A DNA stretch of 64,000 nt from NCBI RefSeq assembly GCF_000382045.1, contig NZ_KB907456.1, positions 1 through 64,000 on the forward strand. The letters run 5' to 3'. Every line of letters starts with the position of its first letter. Position 1 is the stretch's first letter. Source of the DNA: Variovorax atrisoli 110B. Lineage in GTDB: Bacteria > Pseudomonadota > Gammaproteobacteria > Burkholderiales > Burkholderiaceae_C. Below are positions 31,393 through 39,991 of this stretch, in pieces. The notes beneath the pieces are model-generated. The model made no database searches. It had not been told where the DNA came from and was given only the letters and a program-made list of their open reading frames with translations. Both the position numbers and the translations under genes were made by a program.

Positions 31393-31423
31393 GCGCGGCA
31401 GGCCCTGATCAGGGCAGCCGCGC
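31393..31423. terminator. Strong hairpin between convergent CBS and nucleoside hydrolase genes
   Basis: Outer arms GCGCGGC (31393-31399) and GCCGCGC (31417-31423) enclose CCCTGA/TCAGGG with a small internal mismatch. It overlaps the stop codon of the nucleoside hydrolase and lacks a T-run, so it may act as a bidirectional transcript end or 3' stabiliser rather than a classical intrinsic terminator. Confidence 0.45.
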
Positions 31424-32500
31424 GATCTGCGCCTGCAGCAGGGCGTAGAAGCCCTCGGTATCGGCCTCGCTGATCCACAGCGCATTGGGCGTGCGGCGGT
31501 TGTAGCCGCGAAAGTCGACCACCGTCGCGCCGGTCGTGAACTCCCCCTTCGTCTCCACATCCACGCTCACCTTCGCGCCCTTGAAGAGCTCGGGCTCGAG
31601 CAGATAGGCGATCACGCACGGGTCGTAGATCGGCCCGACCGCCACGCCGCGGCGGCGCACGCCGTAGGCCATCATCGAGTCGAAGATGTCCGCCACCACC
31701 TTGCCGGCGTTGTTGCGCATGGCGCGGAAGGGCGCGATGCGCTCTGGCGTGAGCAGCACGCGGCGCGCCGCGTCGTGCGACATGGCCGTGACCGGCACGC
31801 CGCTGCGGAACACGATCGACGCGGCCTCGGGGTCGGCATACACGTTGAAGGTGGCGGCCGGCGTGATGTTGCCGCCCACGCCCCAGGAGCCGTCCATCAC
31901 CACGATCTCGGCAATGGCCGGCTTGATGTCGGGCGCCGAGTTGAGCGCGGCCGCGAAGTTGGTGAGCGGCCCCAGGCCCACGAGCGTGATGCTCCTAGGC
32001 TGGGCGGCGCGCAGCGTCTCGATGATGTACTGCACCGCATGCTTCGGCTCCAGCGGCCCGCGGGGTTCGTGCAGCGTCGGGCCTTCCATGCCGGTCTTGC
32101 CGTGCACGTCGTCGGCGAAGATGGGTTCGCGCACCAGCGGGCGCGGATAGCCGGCGTAGACCGGAATCTCGGGCCGCCCGGCCCAGTCGCGCACGATGCG
32201 CGCGTTCTTCTCGGTCACGGCCAGGGGCAGGTTGCCCACGCTCACGGTCAGCGCCCTGATGTCGAGCCGGTCGGTGGCGGCCATGGCCATCAGCAGGGCG
32301 ATGGCGTCGTCCTGGCCGGGGTCGGTGTCGATGATGACCTGGCGCCTGCCCGTCATCGGGGGCAGCCGGGTGGCCGGGGTGCCGGCGAGTGCCTGCGCCA
32401 GTTGGGCGGGGCTCGGGCTCTGGGCCCATGCCATGCCAGCGAGGCCGGCGGCGGATGCGCCCAGCAGCAGGGCGCGGCGGGACAGTAAGGGCCTGGTCAC
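31409..32500 (-). CDS. Exported nucleoside hydrolase (IunH family)
   Basis: A 363-aa inosine/uridine-preferring nucleoside hydrolase. The calcium/ribose motif DTDPGQDDA lies at residues 58-66, with GPLTNFAAAL, NVYADPEAA and a late YDPCVIAYLL. The N-terminus LSRRALLLGASAAGLAGMAWA is a Tat-type signal, so the enzyme probably works in the periplasm. GTG start with GGAG just upstream, 4 bp after the binding-protein stop. Third gene of the ada-Bug-hydrolase operon, implying release of nucleobases from external nucleosides. Confidence 0.9.
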   Translation of the reverse strand: MTRPLLSRRALLLGASAAGLAGMAWAQSPSPAQLAQALAGTPATRLPPMTGRRQVIIDTDPGQDDAIALLMAMAATDRLDIRALTVSVGNLPLAVTEKNARIVRDWAGRPEIPVYAGYPRPLVREPIFADDVHGKTGMEGPTLHEPRGPLEPKHAVQYIIETLRAAQPRSITLVGLGPLTNFAAALNSAPDIKPAIAEIVVMDGSWGVGGNITPAATFNVYADPEAASIVFRSGVPVTAMSHDAARRVLLTPERIAPFRAMRNNAGKVVADIFDSMMAYGVRRRGVAVGPIYDPCVIAYLLEPELFKGAKVSVDVETKGEFTTGATVVDFRGYNRRTPNALWISEADTEGFYALLQAQIARLP

Positions 32501-32504
32501 GCGC

Positions 32505-33497
32505 TCACTCCTTGATGTTGGCGGTCTGCACGATCTTCTGGTTGCGCGCGTACTCGGCCTGCACGAACTTCGCGAAGGCCTCGGGCGTGCCGCTGCCCGG
32601 CAGCGCGCCTTGCTCCACGAGCTTGCTGCGCACGCCTTCCTCCTGCAGCACCGCGTTGAGTTCCTGGTTGATCTGCGCGACCACGGCCGGCGGCGTCTTC
32701 GCGGGCGCGAAGATGCCGGTCCAGCTCACCATGTCGAAGCCCTTGAGGCCGGGCATTTCGTCGAAGGTCGGCACGTTCGGCAGCGCGGCCAGCCGCTTGC
32801 TGCCGGTGATGCCCAGCGCCTTCAGCCGCTTGCCGTTCACGTGCGGAATCGCGCTGGTGCTCACCAGCATCGCCAGGTCGACCTGCTCGCCGATCACGTC
32901 GGTGGCGATCTGTGCGCCGCCGCGGTAGGGCACGTGCGTGACGAAGATGCCGCTGCGCTCCTTCAGCAGCTCCATCGCCAGCTGCAACACGGTCCCCACG
33001 CCCGAGGTCGCGTAGTTGTACTTGCCGGGCTTGGCCTTGGCCAGCTTCACGAAGTCGGAGAAGGTCTGCGCCTCGAGGCCGGGCCGTGCCACCAGCACCA
33101 TCGGCGCCGTGTTGAGCATGCCCACCGGCGCCAGGTCCTTCAGCGGATCGAAGCGGAAGGCCGAGGGGTTCACCAGCTTGCCGATGGCGATGGCGCTGTC
33201 GGGGCCCGCCACCAGCGTGTAGCCGTCGGGCGCCGCGTTCACCGCCTTCGCCACGCCGATCGCGCCGCCCGCGCCGGCCACGTTCTCGACCACCACCGAC
33301 TGCTTGAGCCGCTCGCCGAGACGCTGCGCCACGAGGCGCGCGTTCACGTCCACGCTGCCGCCGGCCGTGAAGGGCACGATCAGCGTGATGGGCTTGGCGG
33401 CGGGCCATGCCGCCTGTGCGAGGGCGGCGGTGGGAAGGGCGGCGCAGAGCGCAGCGGCAAGGAGCAGGCGGCGGGGCGTGTTCATGGCGTGGGTCAT
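32505..33497 (-). CDS. Bug/TctC-family periplasmic solute-binding protein 2
   Basis: A 330-aa binding protein with a cleavable signal (LLLAAALCAALPTAALA) and Bug motifs PITLIVPFTAGGSVD, NVAGAGG and APDGYTLVAG. It lies between adenosine deaminase and a periplasmic nucleoside hydrolase, so a purine nucleoside or base is the likely ligand; this is inference. The ATG at 33497 overlaps the deaminase stop (ATGA); an alternative ATG four codons later is also possible. No membrane transport subunits are nearby. Confidence 0.9.
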   Translation of the reverse strand: MTHAMNTPRRLLLAAALCAALPTAALAQAAWPAAKPITLIVPFTAGGSVDVNARLVAQRLGERLKQSVVVENVAGAGGAIGVAKAVNAAPDGYTLVAGPDSAIAIGKLVNPSAFRFDPLKDLAPVGMLNTAPMVLVARPGLEAQTFSDFVKLAKAKPGKYNYATSGVGTVLQLAMELLKERSGIFVTHVPYRGGAQIATDVIGEQVDLAMLVSTSAIPHVNGKRLKALGITGSKRLAALPNVPTFDEMPGLKGFDMVSWTGIFAPAKTPPAVVAQINQELNAVLQEEGVRSKLVEQGALPGSGTPEAFAKFVQAEYARNQKIVQTANIKE

Positions 33498-34603
33498 TCG
33501 TGGTTGGTGGGGGCGGGTTCGGTGTCGAGCCGGGCGCGCAGCGCGTCGAACTCGGCGCTCCATTGCGTGCGCCACTCGCGGCGCTGCGCTTCGTCGATCC
33601 ATGCGCCGTCGAGGCCGTTGAGCATGAAGCCGCGCAGGTCGTCCAGGCCGAAGCCGAAGTCGCGCACCATCATCAGCCAGGCCTGCGTGGGCGTGACCTT
33701 GTGCAGCGTCGGGTCGTCGGTGTTCGGGTGGATGCGCAGGCCCAGGCCGGGCATGCGGCGGATGGGGTGGTCCAGCGCCCAGCGCTCGGGCGGCAGGGTG
33801 CGCAGGTAGTAGGAGTTGGTGGGCACGACGGTGAAGATCACGCCGCGCTCGGCGCACCTGCGCGCGTAGTCGGGCTGGTCGACCACCGTGTAGCCGTGGT
33901 CGATGCGGTCGACCTGCAATTCGTCGAGCGCGGTGCGCACGTTGGTCCAGGGCATGCCGAACTCGCCCGCGTGCGCGGTGGTCTTCAGGCCGGCCTTCTT
34001 CGCGTCGGCATAGGCCCGGGCGAACATCTCGGGCGGGCGGTCGACCTCGCGGTAGTCGATGCCGATGCCGATCACTTCGTCGCAGCGATGGGCCTTGACC
34101 CATTCGACCATCTCCACGGCCGCCTCGGGGCTGGCCTCGCGGTCGATGGCGGCGATGAGGCGGCCGGAGATGCCGAACTCCTGCTTCGCATCCTGGATGG
34201 CCCGCACGATGGCGCCCTGCGCGAGCGGGTAGGCGATGCCCGACTCATGCACCGTGCCGGTCGGGTTCCAGAAGAACTCCGCATGGCGCACGTTGTGGGC
34301 AGCGGCGTCCTGCAGGTATTCGAGCGTGAGCTGGTAGAGGTCGCCGGCGCTGCGCACCAGCTGGGCATCGAGCGCGCGCAGCACCCGCAGCACACCGACC
34401 GGCTTCTCGCCGCGCGTGTAGAAGCCCTCGATCTCGTCGTCGGCCAGCGGAGAGCCGGCGCGGCGGTTGAGCTGCTTGAAGGTCTCGTGGCGCACCGTGC
34501 CGAACAGGTGGCAGTGCAGCTCGGCCTTGGGCATCGCATGCAGCATCGCCTCCAGCGTGAGGGGCGCTGCGGAGATGGTGGGCGCGGACGTGGGGCTGAT
34601 CAT
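33494..34603 (-). CDS. Adenosine deaminase-family enzyme
   Basis: A 369-aa amidohydrolase of the adenosine/adenine deaminase family. Zinc ligands ELHCHLFGT lie near residue 30, the substrate/zinc region TTAHAGEFG near 220, DHGYTVVD near 246 and the C-terminal zinc aspartate in HPNTDDPTL near 305. It converts adenosine or adenine to inosine or hypoxanthine. The conserved HAGE...DHG...NTDDP set argues for full activity. First gene of a three-gene operon divergent from a LysR regulator. It could also deaminate a modified purine. Confidence 0.9.
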   Translation of the reverse strand: MISPTSAPTISAAPLTLEAMLHAMPKAELHCHLFGTVRHETFKQLNRRAGSPLADDEIEGFYTRGEKPVGVLRVLRALDAQLVRSAGDLYQLTLEYLQDAAAHNVRHAEFFWNPTGTVHESGIAYPLAQGAIVRAIQDAKQEFGISGRLIAAIDREASPEAAVEMVEWVKAHRCDEVIGIGIDYREVDRPPEMFARAYADAKKAGLKTTAHAGEFGMPWTNVRTALDELQVDRIDHGYTVVDQPDYARRCAERGVIFTVVPTNSYYLRTLPPERWALDHPIRRMPGLGLRIHPNTDDPTLHKVTPTQAWLMMVRDFGFGLDDLRGFMLNGLDGAWIDEAQRREWRTQWSAEFDALRARLDTEPAPTNHE

Positions 34604-34657
34604 GGCGGGCAGTCTAGTAACGCAGTGCCCATAAGGAAAATTTTGAATTTCTATAAT

Positions 34658-34674
34658 TTGATTCACTGAATCAA
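34658..34674. promoter_or_regulatory. Perfect palindrome, candidate LysR operator of the purine operon
   Basis: TTGATTCACTGAATCAA is a perfect 8-1-8 palindrome in the 87-bp gap between the deaminase operon and its divergent LysR gene. A perfect TATAAT hexamer (34652-34657, plus strand) abuts it. The region is strongly AT-rich against its surroundings. The palindrome covers the expected promoter of both directions. Confidence 0.65.
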
Positions 34675-34690
34675 TAACCAGGGATTCGCC

Positions 34691-35647
34691 ATGGCCGCCT
34701 TGCCCCTGCGCGCTCTCACGCTGCGCCAGCTGCAGTTCTTCTCGGTGCTGGTGGAAGAAGGCCAGTTCGGCAAAGCCGCGCGGCGGCTGGCCATCACCCA
34801 GCCGGCCCTGAGCAACGCCATCAAGCAGATGGAGAAGCTGCTCGGCGCCGAGCTGCTCACCCGGTCCACCCATCGGCTCGAACTCACGCCCGTGGGCGCC
34901 GAGGTGCTCGCGCGCACCGACTTCCTGGTCAACACCTTCGAGGTGGCGCTGCGCGACATCGAGAGCACGGTGCAGCGCGGCCGGGCCTATGTGCGCATCG
35001 GCGTGATCCCCTCGGCCAGCGCGCGGGTGGCGGCTGCCGCCAGCGAGTTCCTTCAGGACGGCCATCGCGAGGTGGAGCTGTCCTGGCGCGATGCCCCGTC
35101 GAACACCCTGCTGGCCGAACTGCGCAGTGGCCAGATCGACATGGCCGTGGCCGCCATCACCGAACCGCCGGGCGGCCTCACTTGCATCGACCTCTTCCGT
35201 GACCCGCTCGTGCTGGTGGTGCGGCGCGACCACCCGCTGGCGGCGGCCGGCGATGCGAGCTGGGAGGCCATCGGCAAGGAGCGGCTGGTGCTATTCGAAA
35301 GCGGAAGCATGCCGGCGCTGGGAAACCCGGCGCGCGCGCAGTTCGCGCAGGGGCCGCAGCCCTACCGCGTGAGCTACTCCGAGACGCTCTATGCGCTGGT
35401 GCGCGGCGGCCAGGCCCTGGGGCTGATGCCGCGCCTGTACACCTCGTCGCTGCGCGACCCCGAGCTGGCCGTGGTGCCGCTGCTGAAGCCGCGCGTCGAG
35501 CGCCGCGTGGTGCTGGCCTACCTGCCGGGGCCGATGCGCAACGTAGTGGCGCAGGAGCTCATCGCCTTCCTGCGCGAGCGGCTGCCGCAGGCCGGCGAGG
35601 CGACGGTTCGGCGCGTGAGCGGCAAGGGCTCGCGGGCGCGGCGCTGA
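34691..35647 (+). CDS. LysR-family regulator of the purine operon
   Basis: A 318-aa LysR regulator with an HTH at about 12-68 (LRQLQFFSVLVEEGQFGKAA, then QPALSNAIKQMEKLLG). The effector domain has IGVIPSASARVAAAA, and a positively charged tail ends the protein. It is divergent from the deaminase/Bug/nucleoside hydrolase genes. Its stop codon is four bases before the insertion site of the IS630 element, which did not damage it. Confidence 0.9.
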   Translation: MAALPLRALTLRQLQFFSVLVEEGQFGKAARRLAITQPALSNAIKQMEKLLGAELLTRSTHRLELTPVGAEVLARTDFLVNTFEVALRDIESTVQRGRAYVRIGVIPSASARVAAAASEFLQDGHREVELSWRDAPSNTLLAELRSGQIDMAVAAITEPPGGLTCIDLFRDPLVLVVRRDHPLAAAGDASWEAIGKERLVLFESGSMPALGNPARAQFAQGPQPYRVSYSETLYALVRGGQALGLMPRLYTSSLRDPELAVVPLLKPRVERRVVLAYLPGPMRNVVAQELIAFLRERLPQAGEATVRRVSGKGSRARR

Positions 35648-35651
35648 GGCG

Positions 35652-36749
35652 CTAGTGTCCTGTCCCGTTTATTCGACGGCAGAGGCGAGATAGTTTTTCG
35701 AGGATTGAGTCGGCGGTGGCCGTCCAGGTGAACGGCTTGCAGTTCTCGTTGTACTGGCTGACGAACATGTCGATCTTGTTCGTCAGCTCCTTGACGCTTT
35801 TGAACGAACCGCGCCGGATGGCCTTGTCGGTGATCACGGCGAAGAAGCGTTCGACCTGATTGAGCCAGCTCGAATAGGTCGGCACGAAGTGCATGTGCCA
35901 GCGTGGCCGCTGCGCGAGCCAGGCGCGCACCTTCGGATGCTTGTGGCTGGCGTAGTTGTCCACGATGCAGTGCACGTCCAGCTCCTGCGGCACGGCCTGG
36001 TCGATCTCACGCAGGAAGCTCAGGAACTCCTGGTGCCGATGGCGAGGCTTGCAACTGGCCAGGATTGCGCCGTTGAGCACGTTCAGGGCTGCGAACAGTG
36101 TCGTTGTCCCATGGCGAACGTAGTCGTGCGTGACGCCCTCGACGTAGCCCAATCCCATCGGCAGCATGGGCTGCGTGCGCTCCAACGCCTGACACTGGCT
36201 TTTCTCATCGACGCATAGCACCAAGGCGTTCTCGGGAGGGTTGAGGTACAGCCCGACCACGTCGCGCAGCTTCTCGATGAACAGCGGATCTGTCGAGAGC
36301 TTGAAACTCTCGACGCGGTGCGGCTTGAGCTGAAACGCGTTGAGGTAACGAGCCACCGTGCTCTTGCTGATGCCAGTCTCTGAGGCAAGACCGCGCGTAC
36401 TCCAGTGCGTCGCCCCATCCGCAGGCTTGGTGTGCAACGTCTTGTTGATCAGCTCGGCAACGCGTTCATCGTCCACCGTGCGCGGCCGCCCGGGGCGCAG
36501 CTCGTCGTACAGACCCGTGATCCGATCGCGCGCGTAGCGCCCGCGCCACCTGTTGACCGTATTGCGGTCAAGTCCCAGCCGCTTGGCGACTTCGGTGCTC
36601 GCGACGCCGGCGCCTTCGCAGGCCAGCACGATGCGCGCGCGCAGCGACAGCGCCGCAGGCAGCGAGCGCGACCGCGCCATTGACGTCAGCTCGGCACGCT
36701 CACTCTCGGTCAGCTCAAGGTTGGTTGTACGGGTATGGGCATTGGCCAT
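35652..36749 (-). CDS. IS630-family transposase
   Basis: A 365-aa DDE transposase. The N-terminal helix-turn-helix (STEVAKRLGLDRNTVNRWRGR) is followed by a second wHTH (TGISKSTVARYL). The catalytic residues are seen in LVLCVDEKSQ, HCIVDNYASHKHP and SSWLNQVERFF. The start MANAHTR is preferred over an ATG 11 codons earlier. The TAG stop codon is not encoded inside the element: its T and A are the duplicated target dinucleotide and the G is host DNA. All catalytic residues are present, so it may be active. Confidence 0.93.
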   Translation of the reverse strand: MANAHTRTTNLELTESERAELTSMARSRSLPAALSLRARIVLACEGAGVASTEVAKRLGLDRNTVNRWRGRYARDRITGLYDELRPGRPRTVDDERVAELINKTLHTKPADGATHWSTRGLASETGISKSTVARYLNAFQLKPHRVESFKLSTDPLFIEKLRDVVGLYLNPPENALVLCVDEKSQCQALERTQPMLPMGLGYVEGVTHDYVRHGTTTLFAALNVLNGAILASCKPRHRHQEFLSFLREIDQAVPQELDVHCIVDNYASHKHPKVRAWLAQRPRWHMHFVPTYSSWLNQVERFFAVITDKAIRRGSFKSVKELTNKIDMFVSQYNENCKPFTWTATADSILEKLSRLCRRINGTGH

Positions 36750-36815
36750 CAGGCACCTCCAAGGATGCCTTATCCCAAGCACTTCTTGTGCCTACGAATT
36801 AACGGGACAAGACAC
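35655..36815 (-). mobile_element. IS630-family insertion sequence, intact
   Basis: An 1161-bp element bounded by 21-bp terminal inverted repeats: left end 35655-35675 (GTGTCCTGTCCCGTTTATTC) and right end 36795-36815 on the other strand (GTGTCTTGTCCCGTTAATTC), two mismatches. It is flanked by a duplicated TA (35653-35654 and 36816-36817), the target duplication expected of the IS630/Tc1-mariner group. One transposase gene fills it. The near-perfect ends and open frame suggest a recent insertion. Confidence 0.93.
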
Positions 36816-37450
36816 TAGCCCATCTGCGTCTCGAAGCGGAAGCGCTCCAGCGTCCAGCCTTCGCCGATCAGGAACATGCGGGTGTGCAGCGCATCGAGCG
36901 TGGCGCCATCGATCTCGCGGCCCAGATAGTTCAGCTGCTTGCATCGCAGATCGGCGAAGCCGGCCTCGTAGCGGCACGCCAGCCGCTGCCAGAGCGCATG
37001 CGCGCCCGGCGATTGCCGTGCGCCGCTCATGAGGCAGATGCCCCGGTCCAGTGCCCAGCGGTAGACGGCGGAAGCCAGCCCGCGCCGCTGCCAGGCCGGG
37101 TGGTACTGCGAATGCGGCGCACGGACGTGGCGATCCGCCCTGCGGCTCAGCTCGATCAGACGATTGAACACGGTGTAGCCCACGAGCATGTCGCGGCGCA
37201 GGTCCTCGATGTAGACGTACAACTCGCCGTCGGCCTCGCGAAAACGTGCGCGCAGGCCGGGGTCGCCGAGCGCAAGGCCTGGCATTTCCCGAAGGCGGTC
37301 GTGCATGGCGCGCATGCGCTCGTGGACGGGCGCGAGCGTGTCCGCGGGGCCTGGCTTGCCCGGGGCCACGTCGATGCGAAGCTCGGCCGGCCTCAAGCGC
37401 CAGCCCGGCAGCAGCGTAAGGAAAGGGAATGGCAGTGCCAGCATGGTCAT
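36815..37450 (-). CDS. Putative GNAT-type acyltransferase
   Basis: A 211-aa protein of uncertain family. The stretch HPAWQRRGLASAVYRWALDRG resembles the acetyl-CoA-binding motif A of GNAT acetyltransferases (R/Q-x-x-G-x-A), followed by PGAHALWQRL like motif B. The ATG overlaps the stop of the universal stress protein gene (ATGA), so the two share a transcript. The IS630 element is inserted exactly in its TAG stop codon, which is regenerated, leaving the product unchanged. Substrate unknown. Confidence 0.6.
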   Translation of the reverse strand: MTMLALPFPFLTLLPGWRLRPAELRIDVAPGKPGPADTLAPVHERMRAMHDRLREMPGLALGDPGLRARFREADGELYVYIEDLRRDMLVGYTVFNRLIELSRRADRHVRAPHSQYHPAWQRRGLASAVYRWALDRGICLMSGARQSPGAHALWQRLACRYEAGFADLRCKQLNYLGREIDGATLDALHTRMFLIGEGWTLERFRFETQMG

Positions 37451-38331
37451 GCCGTGCCCCTTTGCGCGATTGCAGGAGAGTGCCGCGCCTGCGTGCCGTG
37501 CGGCACCACGAGCACGTCGCCCGTGGACCATCTCAGCACGCGCAGCGCCACGCTGCCGAGCAGGAAATCCGTCAGCGCCGAGCGCCTGCGCTTGCCGACC
37601 ACCAGCAGGTCGGCCCCCGTGTACTGCTGCTGCACGGCCGCCTGCCGAGCCGGATCGCCGCGCCCGATCGACGACACCACGCGGTTGCGGCGCGCGTTCG
37701 ACGCATCCGACAGCCACAGCATGCGTTCGCGCGCCTGGCGGGCGCAGGCGTGGCGGTAGGCGTCTATCGCGTGCGCCGACACGTCGGCATAGCGCAGCTT
37801 GCCTTCATGCATGGGCGTGAAGGCATGGAACAGCTCGATATCGGCCTGTTCGTCGAAGTCGCAGGCCAGGTCGACCAGCGAGCGCGATTCCTCGATGAGG
37901 TCGACGGCGACGAGGATGCGCGCGTAGCCGCCAGCCTGTGCGTGCAGCCTTGTCACCAGCACGGGCCGCTGCGACGCCCGCAGCAGCCGTTCGGCCGGCT
38001 GGCCCCGGAAGAAGGCGCCGAGCGAGCGGTCGGGCTCGTCGCCGATCACCACGAGGTCGCACCAGCGCGCCTCGCGCGCGGCATCGTCGAGCAGTCCTCG
38101 CGTGTCGTCGATCTTCTTGACGAGGATGCCGAAGCGCTCGGCCACCTCCAGGCACACGGCGCCAAGGCCGCCTGCCGCATCGGCATTCGCAGGACCCGCG
38201 AAGGCCGCGGGGGCGTACATGATCTTCAGCAGCGCGCCGTGCGCCGCCGCGATGGAGGCTGCGCGCACGACAGTGCGCAGGCCGTGCGCCGACAGGTCCG
38301 TCACCGCCAGGATCGATTGGATGTTGCTCAT
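37447..38331 (-). CDS. Tandem universal stress protein
   Basis: A 294-aa protein with two UspA domains (about 1-138 and 142-280). The second keeps an ATP-loop-like pattern (VVGKRRRSALTDFLLGSVA followed by GDVLVVP), while the first is more diverged (VIGDEPDRSLGAFFRG). The start MSNIQSIL matches the family. UspA proteins are cytoplasmic stress-response proteins. Placed upstream of, and overlapping, the acyltransferase-like gene. Confidence 0.87.
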   Translation of the reverse strand: MSNIQSILAVTDLSAHGLRTVVRAASIAAAHGALLKIMYAPAAFAGPANADAAGGLGAVCLEVAERFGILVKKIDDTRGLLDDAAREARWCDLVVIGDEPDRSLGAFFRGQPAERLLRASQRPVLVTRLHAQAGGYARILVAVDLIEESRSLVDLACDFDEQADIELFHAFTPMHEGKLRYADVSAHAIDAYRHACARQARERMLWLSDASNARRNRVVSSIGRGDPARQAAVQQQYTGADLLVVGKRRRSALTDFLLGSVALRVLRWSTGDVLVVPHGTQARHSPAIAQRGTA

Positions 38332-38680
38332 CGTCAGTGCTCTTTCCGCATGGCAAGGCCGGCCGCCGTCCGCGGCGAAGCGGCTGGCGACGGGCAAGGG
38401 ATTCAGCGGGGAAGGCGCGGCGCGCCCGGGCAGGCGCGCTACCGCGCGGGGCTTGGGCCCGGCGGTCGATGAAAGGTGCTGATGAAAGTGGAAGGAGGCT
38501 GACCGCCGGGCTCAGAGATCTGCGAGGGTCTGGTGCGACCCCGCGGCGGTCCGCGCAGTGAAGACTGCGCGCGGCGTGCTGCGGATCAAGGGCTGGCGTT
38601 GCATGGCGGCCGAGTGTAGGAAGACCGGCGCGCAAGGGCAAACAAAGGCCTCACGGCCCTTGCCAGATTGTTCTTCTCTC
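38332..38680. other. 349-bp gap between universal stress protein and PHB depolymerase genes
   Basis: It contains the promoter side of the stress-protein gene and the 3' side of the depolymerase gene. No open frame with a credible ribosome site and no RNA gene was seen. The only clear element is the hairpin at 38640-38661. Confidence 0.5.
38640..38661 (-). terminator. Candidate terminator of the PHB depolymerase gene
   Basis: On the minus strand AAGGGCC-GTGA-GGCCTT forms a short GC-rich hairpin (one bulged G) followed by TGTTT. It lies 20 bp after the depolymerase stop. A wider inverted repeat GCAAGGGC/GCCCTTGC overlaps it. Confidence 0.5.
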
Positions 38681-39901
38681 TCAGCCGCTCAACTCGGCTG
38701 CTGCGTGGATCGTCTCGCGCACGCGCGGATAGATCTGCGCGTTCCACTTGCTGCCGCTGAAAACCCCGTAGTGCCCCACGCCGGCCTGAAGGTGATGCGC
38801 CTTCATGTAGGGCCGGATGCCGGTGCAGAGGTCTTGCGCCGCGACGGTCTGGCCCACGGAGCAGATGTCGTCGCGCTCGCCTTCCACGGTGAGCAGCGCG
38901 GTGCGGCGGATGGCGGCCGGGTTCACGGTTCGCTCGCCCACGGTGAGTTTGCCCAGTGGCAGGTCGTAGGTCTGGAACACGCGCTCCACCGTCTCCAGGT
39001 AGAACTCGGCCGGCAGGTCGTTCACGGCCAGGTACTCGTCGTAGAAGGTGCCGATGGTGCGGGCCTTCTCGATGTCGCCTTCGACCAGGTGGGTGTACAT
39101 GTCCTCGAACTGCTTCTTGTGCCGCTCGGGGTTCATGCTCATGAAGGCCGACAGCTGCAGGAAGCCGGGGTACACGCGCCGCATCATGCCGGCGTGCGGC
39201 CATGGCACGTGGCTGATGAGGTTGCGCCGGAACCAGTCGATGGGGCGGTCGGTCGCGAGCTTGTTCACCGCCGTGGGGTTGATGCGGCAGTCGACCGGGC
39301 CCGCCATCAGCGTCAGGCTGCGGGGCGTGGCGGGGTTGCCGTCCTCGGCCATCAGCGCGGTGGCGGCCAGCGCGGCCACGCAGGGCTGGCAGACGGCCAC
39401 CATGTGCACGCCAGGGCCGACGGCCTCCAGGAAGCGGATGAGCTGCAGCGTGTAGTCGTCCAGCCCGAAGCCGCCGTGCCACAGCGGCACGTCGCGCGCG
39501 TTGTGCCAGTCGGTCAGGTAGACGTCGTGGTCGCGCAGCAGAGTGCGCACCGTTTCGCGCAGCAGCGTTGCGAAATGGCCCGACAACGGTGCGGCCAGCA
39601 GCACGGGCGGATGCACCGCATCGGTGTCCTTGCGGAAGTGCAGCAGGGTGCCGAAGGGGGAGACGAGGGTTTTCTCCTCGTGCACGGCTACCTCGGTGCC
39701 GTCGGACACCACGCTGCGGATGCCGTAGTCGGGCCGGGTGTGGGTCAGCCGCATGCGCGAGAACACCTCGAACTGGGCCGCCATGCGCCGCATCATGGTG
39801 CGCTCGGTGCCTTCCTTCCACAGCGCCTTGGCCAGGTACTGCGCCGCGAGCCGTGCCGGGGAGAGCAGGTCGGCTTGGTTCTGGTAGGCCCGGTACAGCA
39901 T
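38681..39901 (-). CDS. phaZ: Intracellular poly(3-hydroxybutyrate) depolymerase
   Basis: A 406-aa PhaZ-type enzyme. The catalytic cysteine lies in HMVAVCQPCVAAL near residue 178 (the lipase-box serine is replaced by Cys in the intracellular depolymerases of Ralstonia type). The aspartate is probably in LLTVEGERDDICSVGQ and the histidine in VGHYGVFSGSKW. The N-terminus LYRAYQNQADLLSPAR is typical. It mobilises stored PHB granules to hydroxybutyrate oligomers. The gene is divergent from a GST gene with a 90-bp gap. Confidence 0.92.
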   Translation of the reverse strand: MLYRAYQNQADLLSPARLAAQYLAKALWKEGTERTMMRRMAAQFEVFSRMRLTHTRPDYGIRSVVSDGTEVAVHEEKTLVSPFGTLLHFRKDTDAVHPPVLLAAPLSGHFATLLRETVRTLLRDHDVYLTDWHNARDVPLWHGGFGLDDYTLQLIRFLEAVGPGVHMVAVCQPCVAALAATALMAEDGNPATPRSLTLMAGPVDCRINPTAVNKLATDRPIDWFRRNLISHVPWPHAGMMRRVYPGFLQLSAFMSMNPERHKKQFEDMYTHLVEGDIEKARTIGTFYDEYLAVNDLPAEFYLETVERVFQTYDLPLGKLTVGERTVNPAAIRRTALLTVEGERDDICSVGQTVAAQDLCTGIRPYMKAHHLQAGVGHYGVFSGSKWNAQIYPRVRETIHAAAELSG

Positions 39902-39991
39902 GAACCTCGCGCAGGCAAGTTGCGGGCCAGCCGCATGGCATGGGGCTTGCACGGCAAAGCCAAAGGCGCAACGCCCAAGGAGAGCTCCGAG

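Noticed and set aside
35655..36815. IS630 insertion as a gene-disrupting event
   Set aside because: Both flanking genes keep their reading frames and stop codons, so there is no pseudogene at this site.
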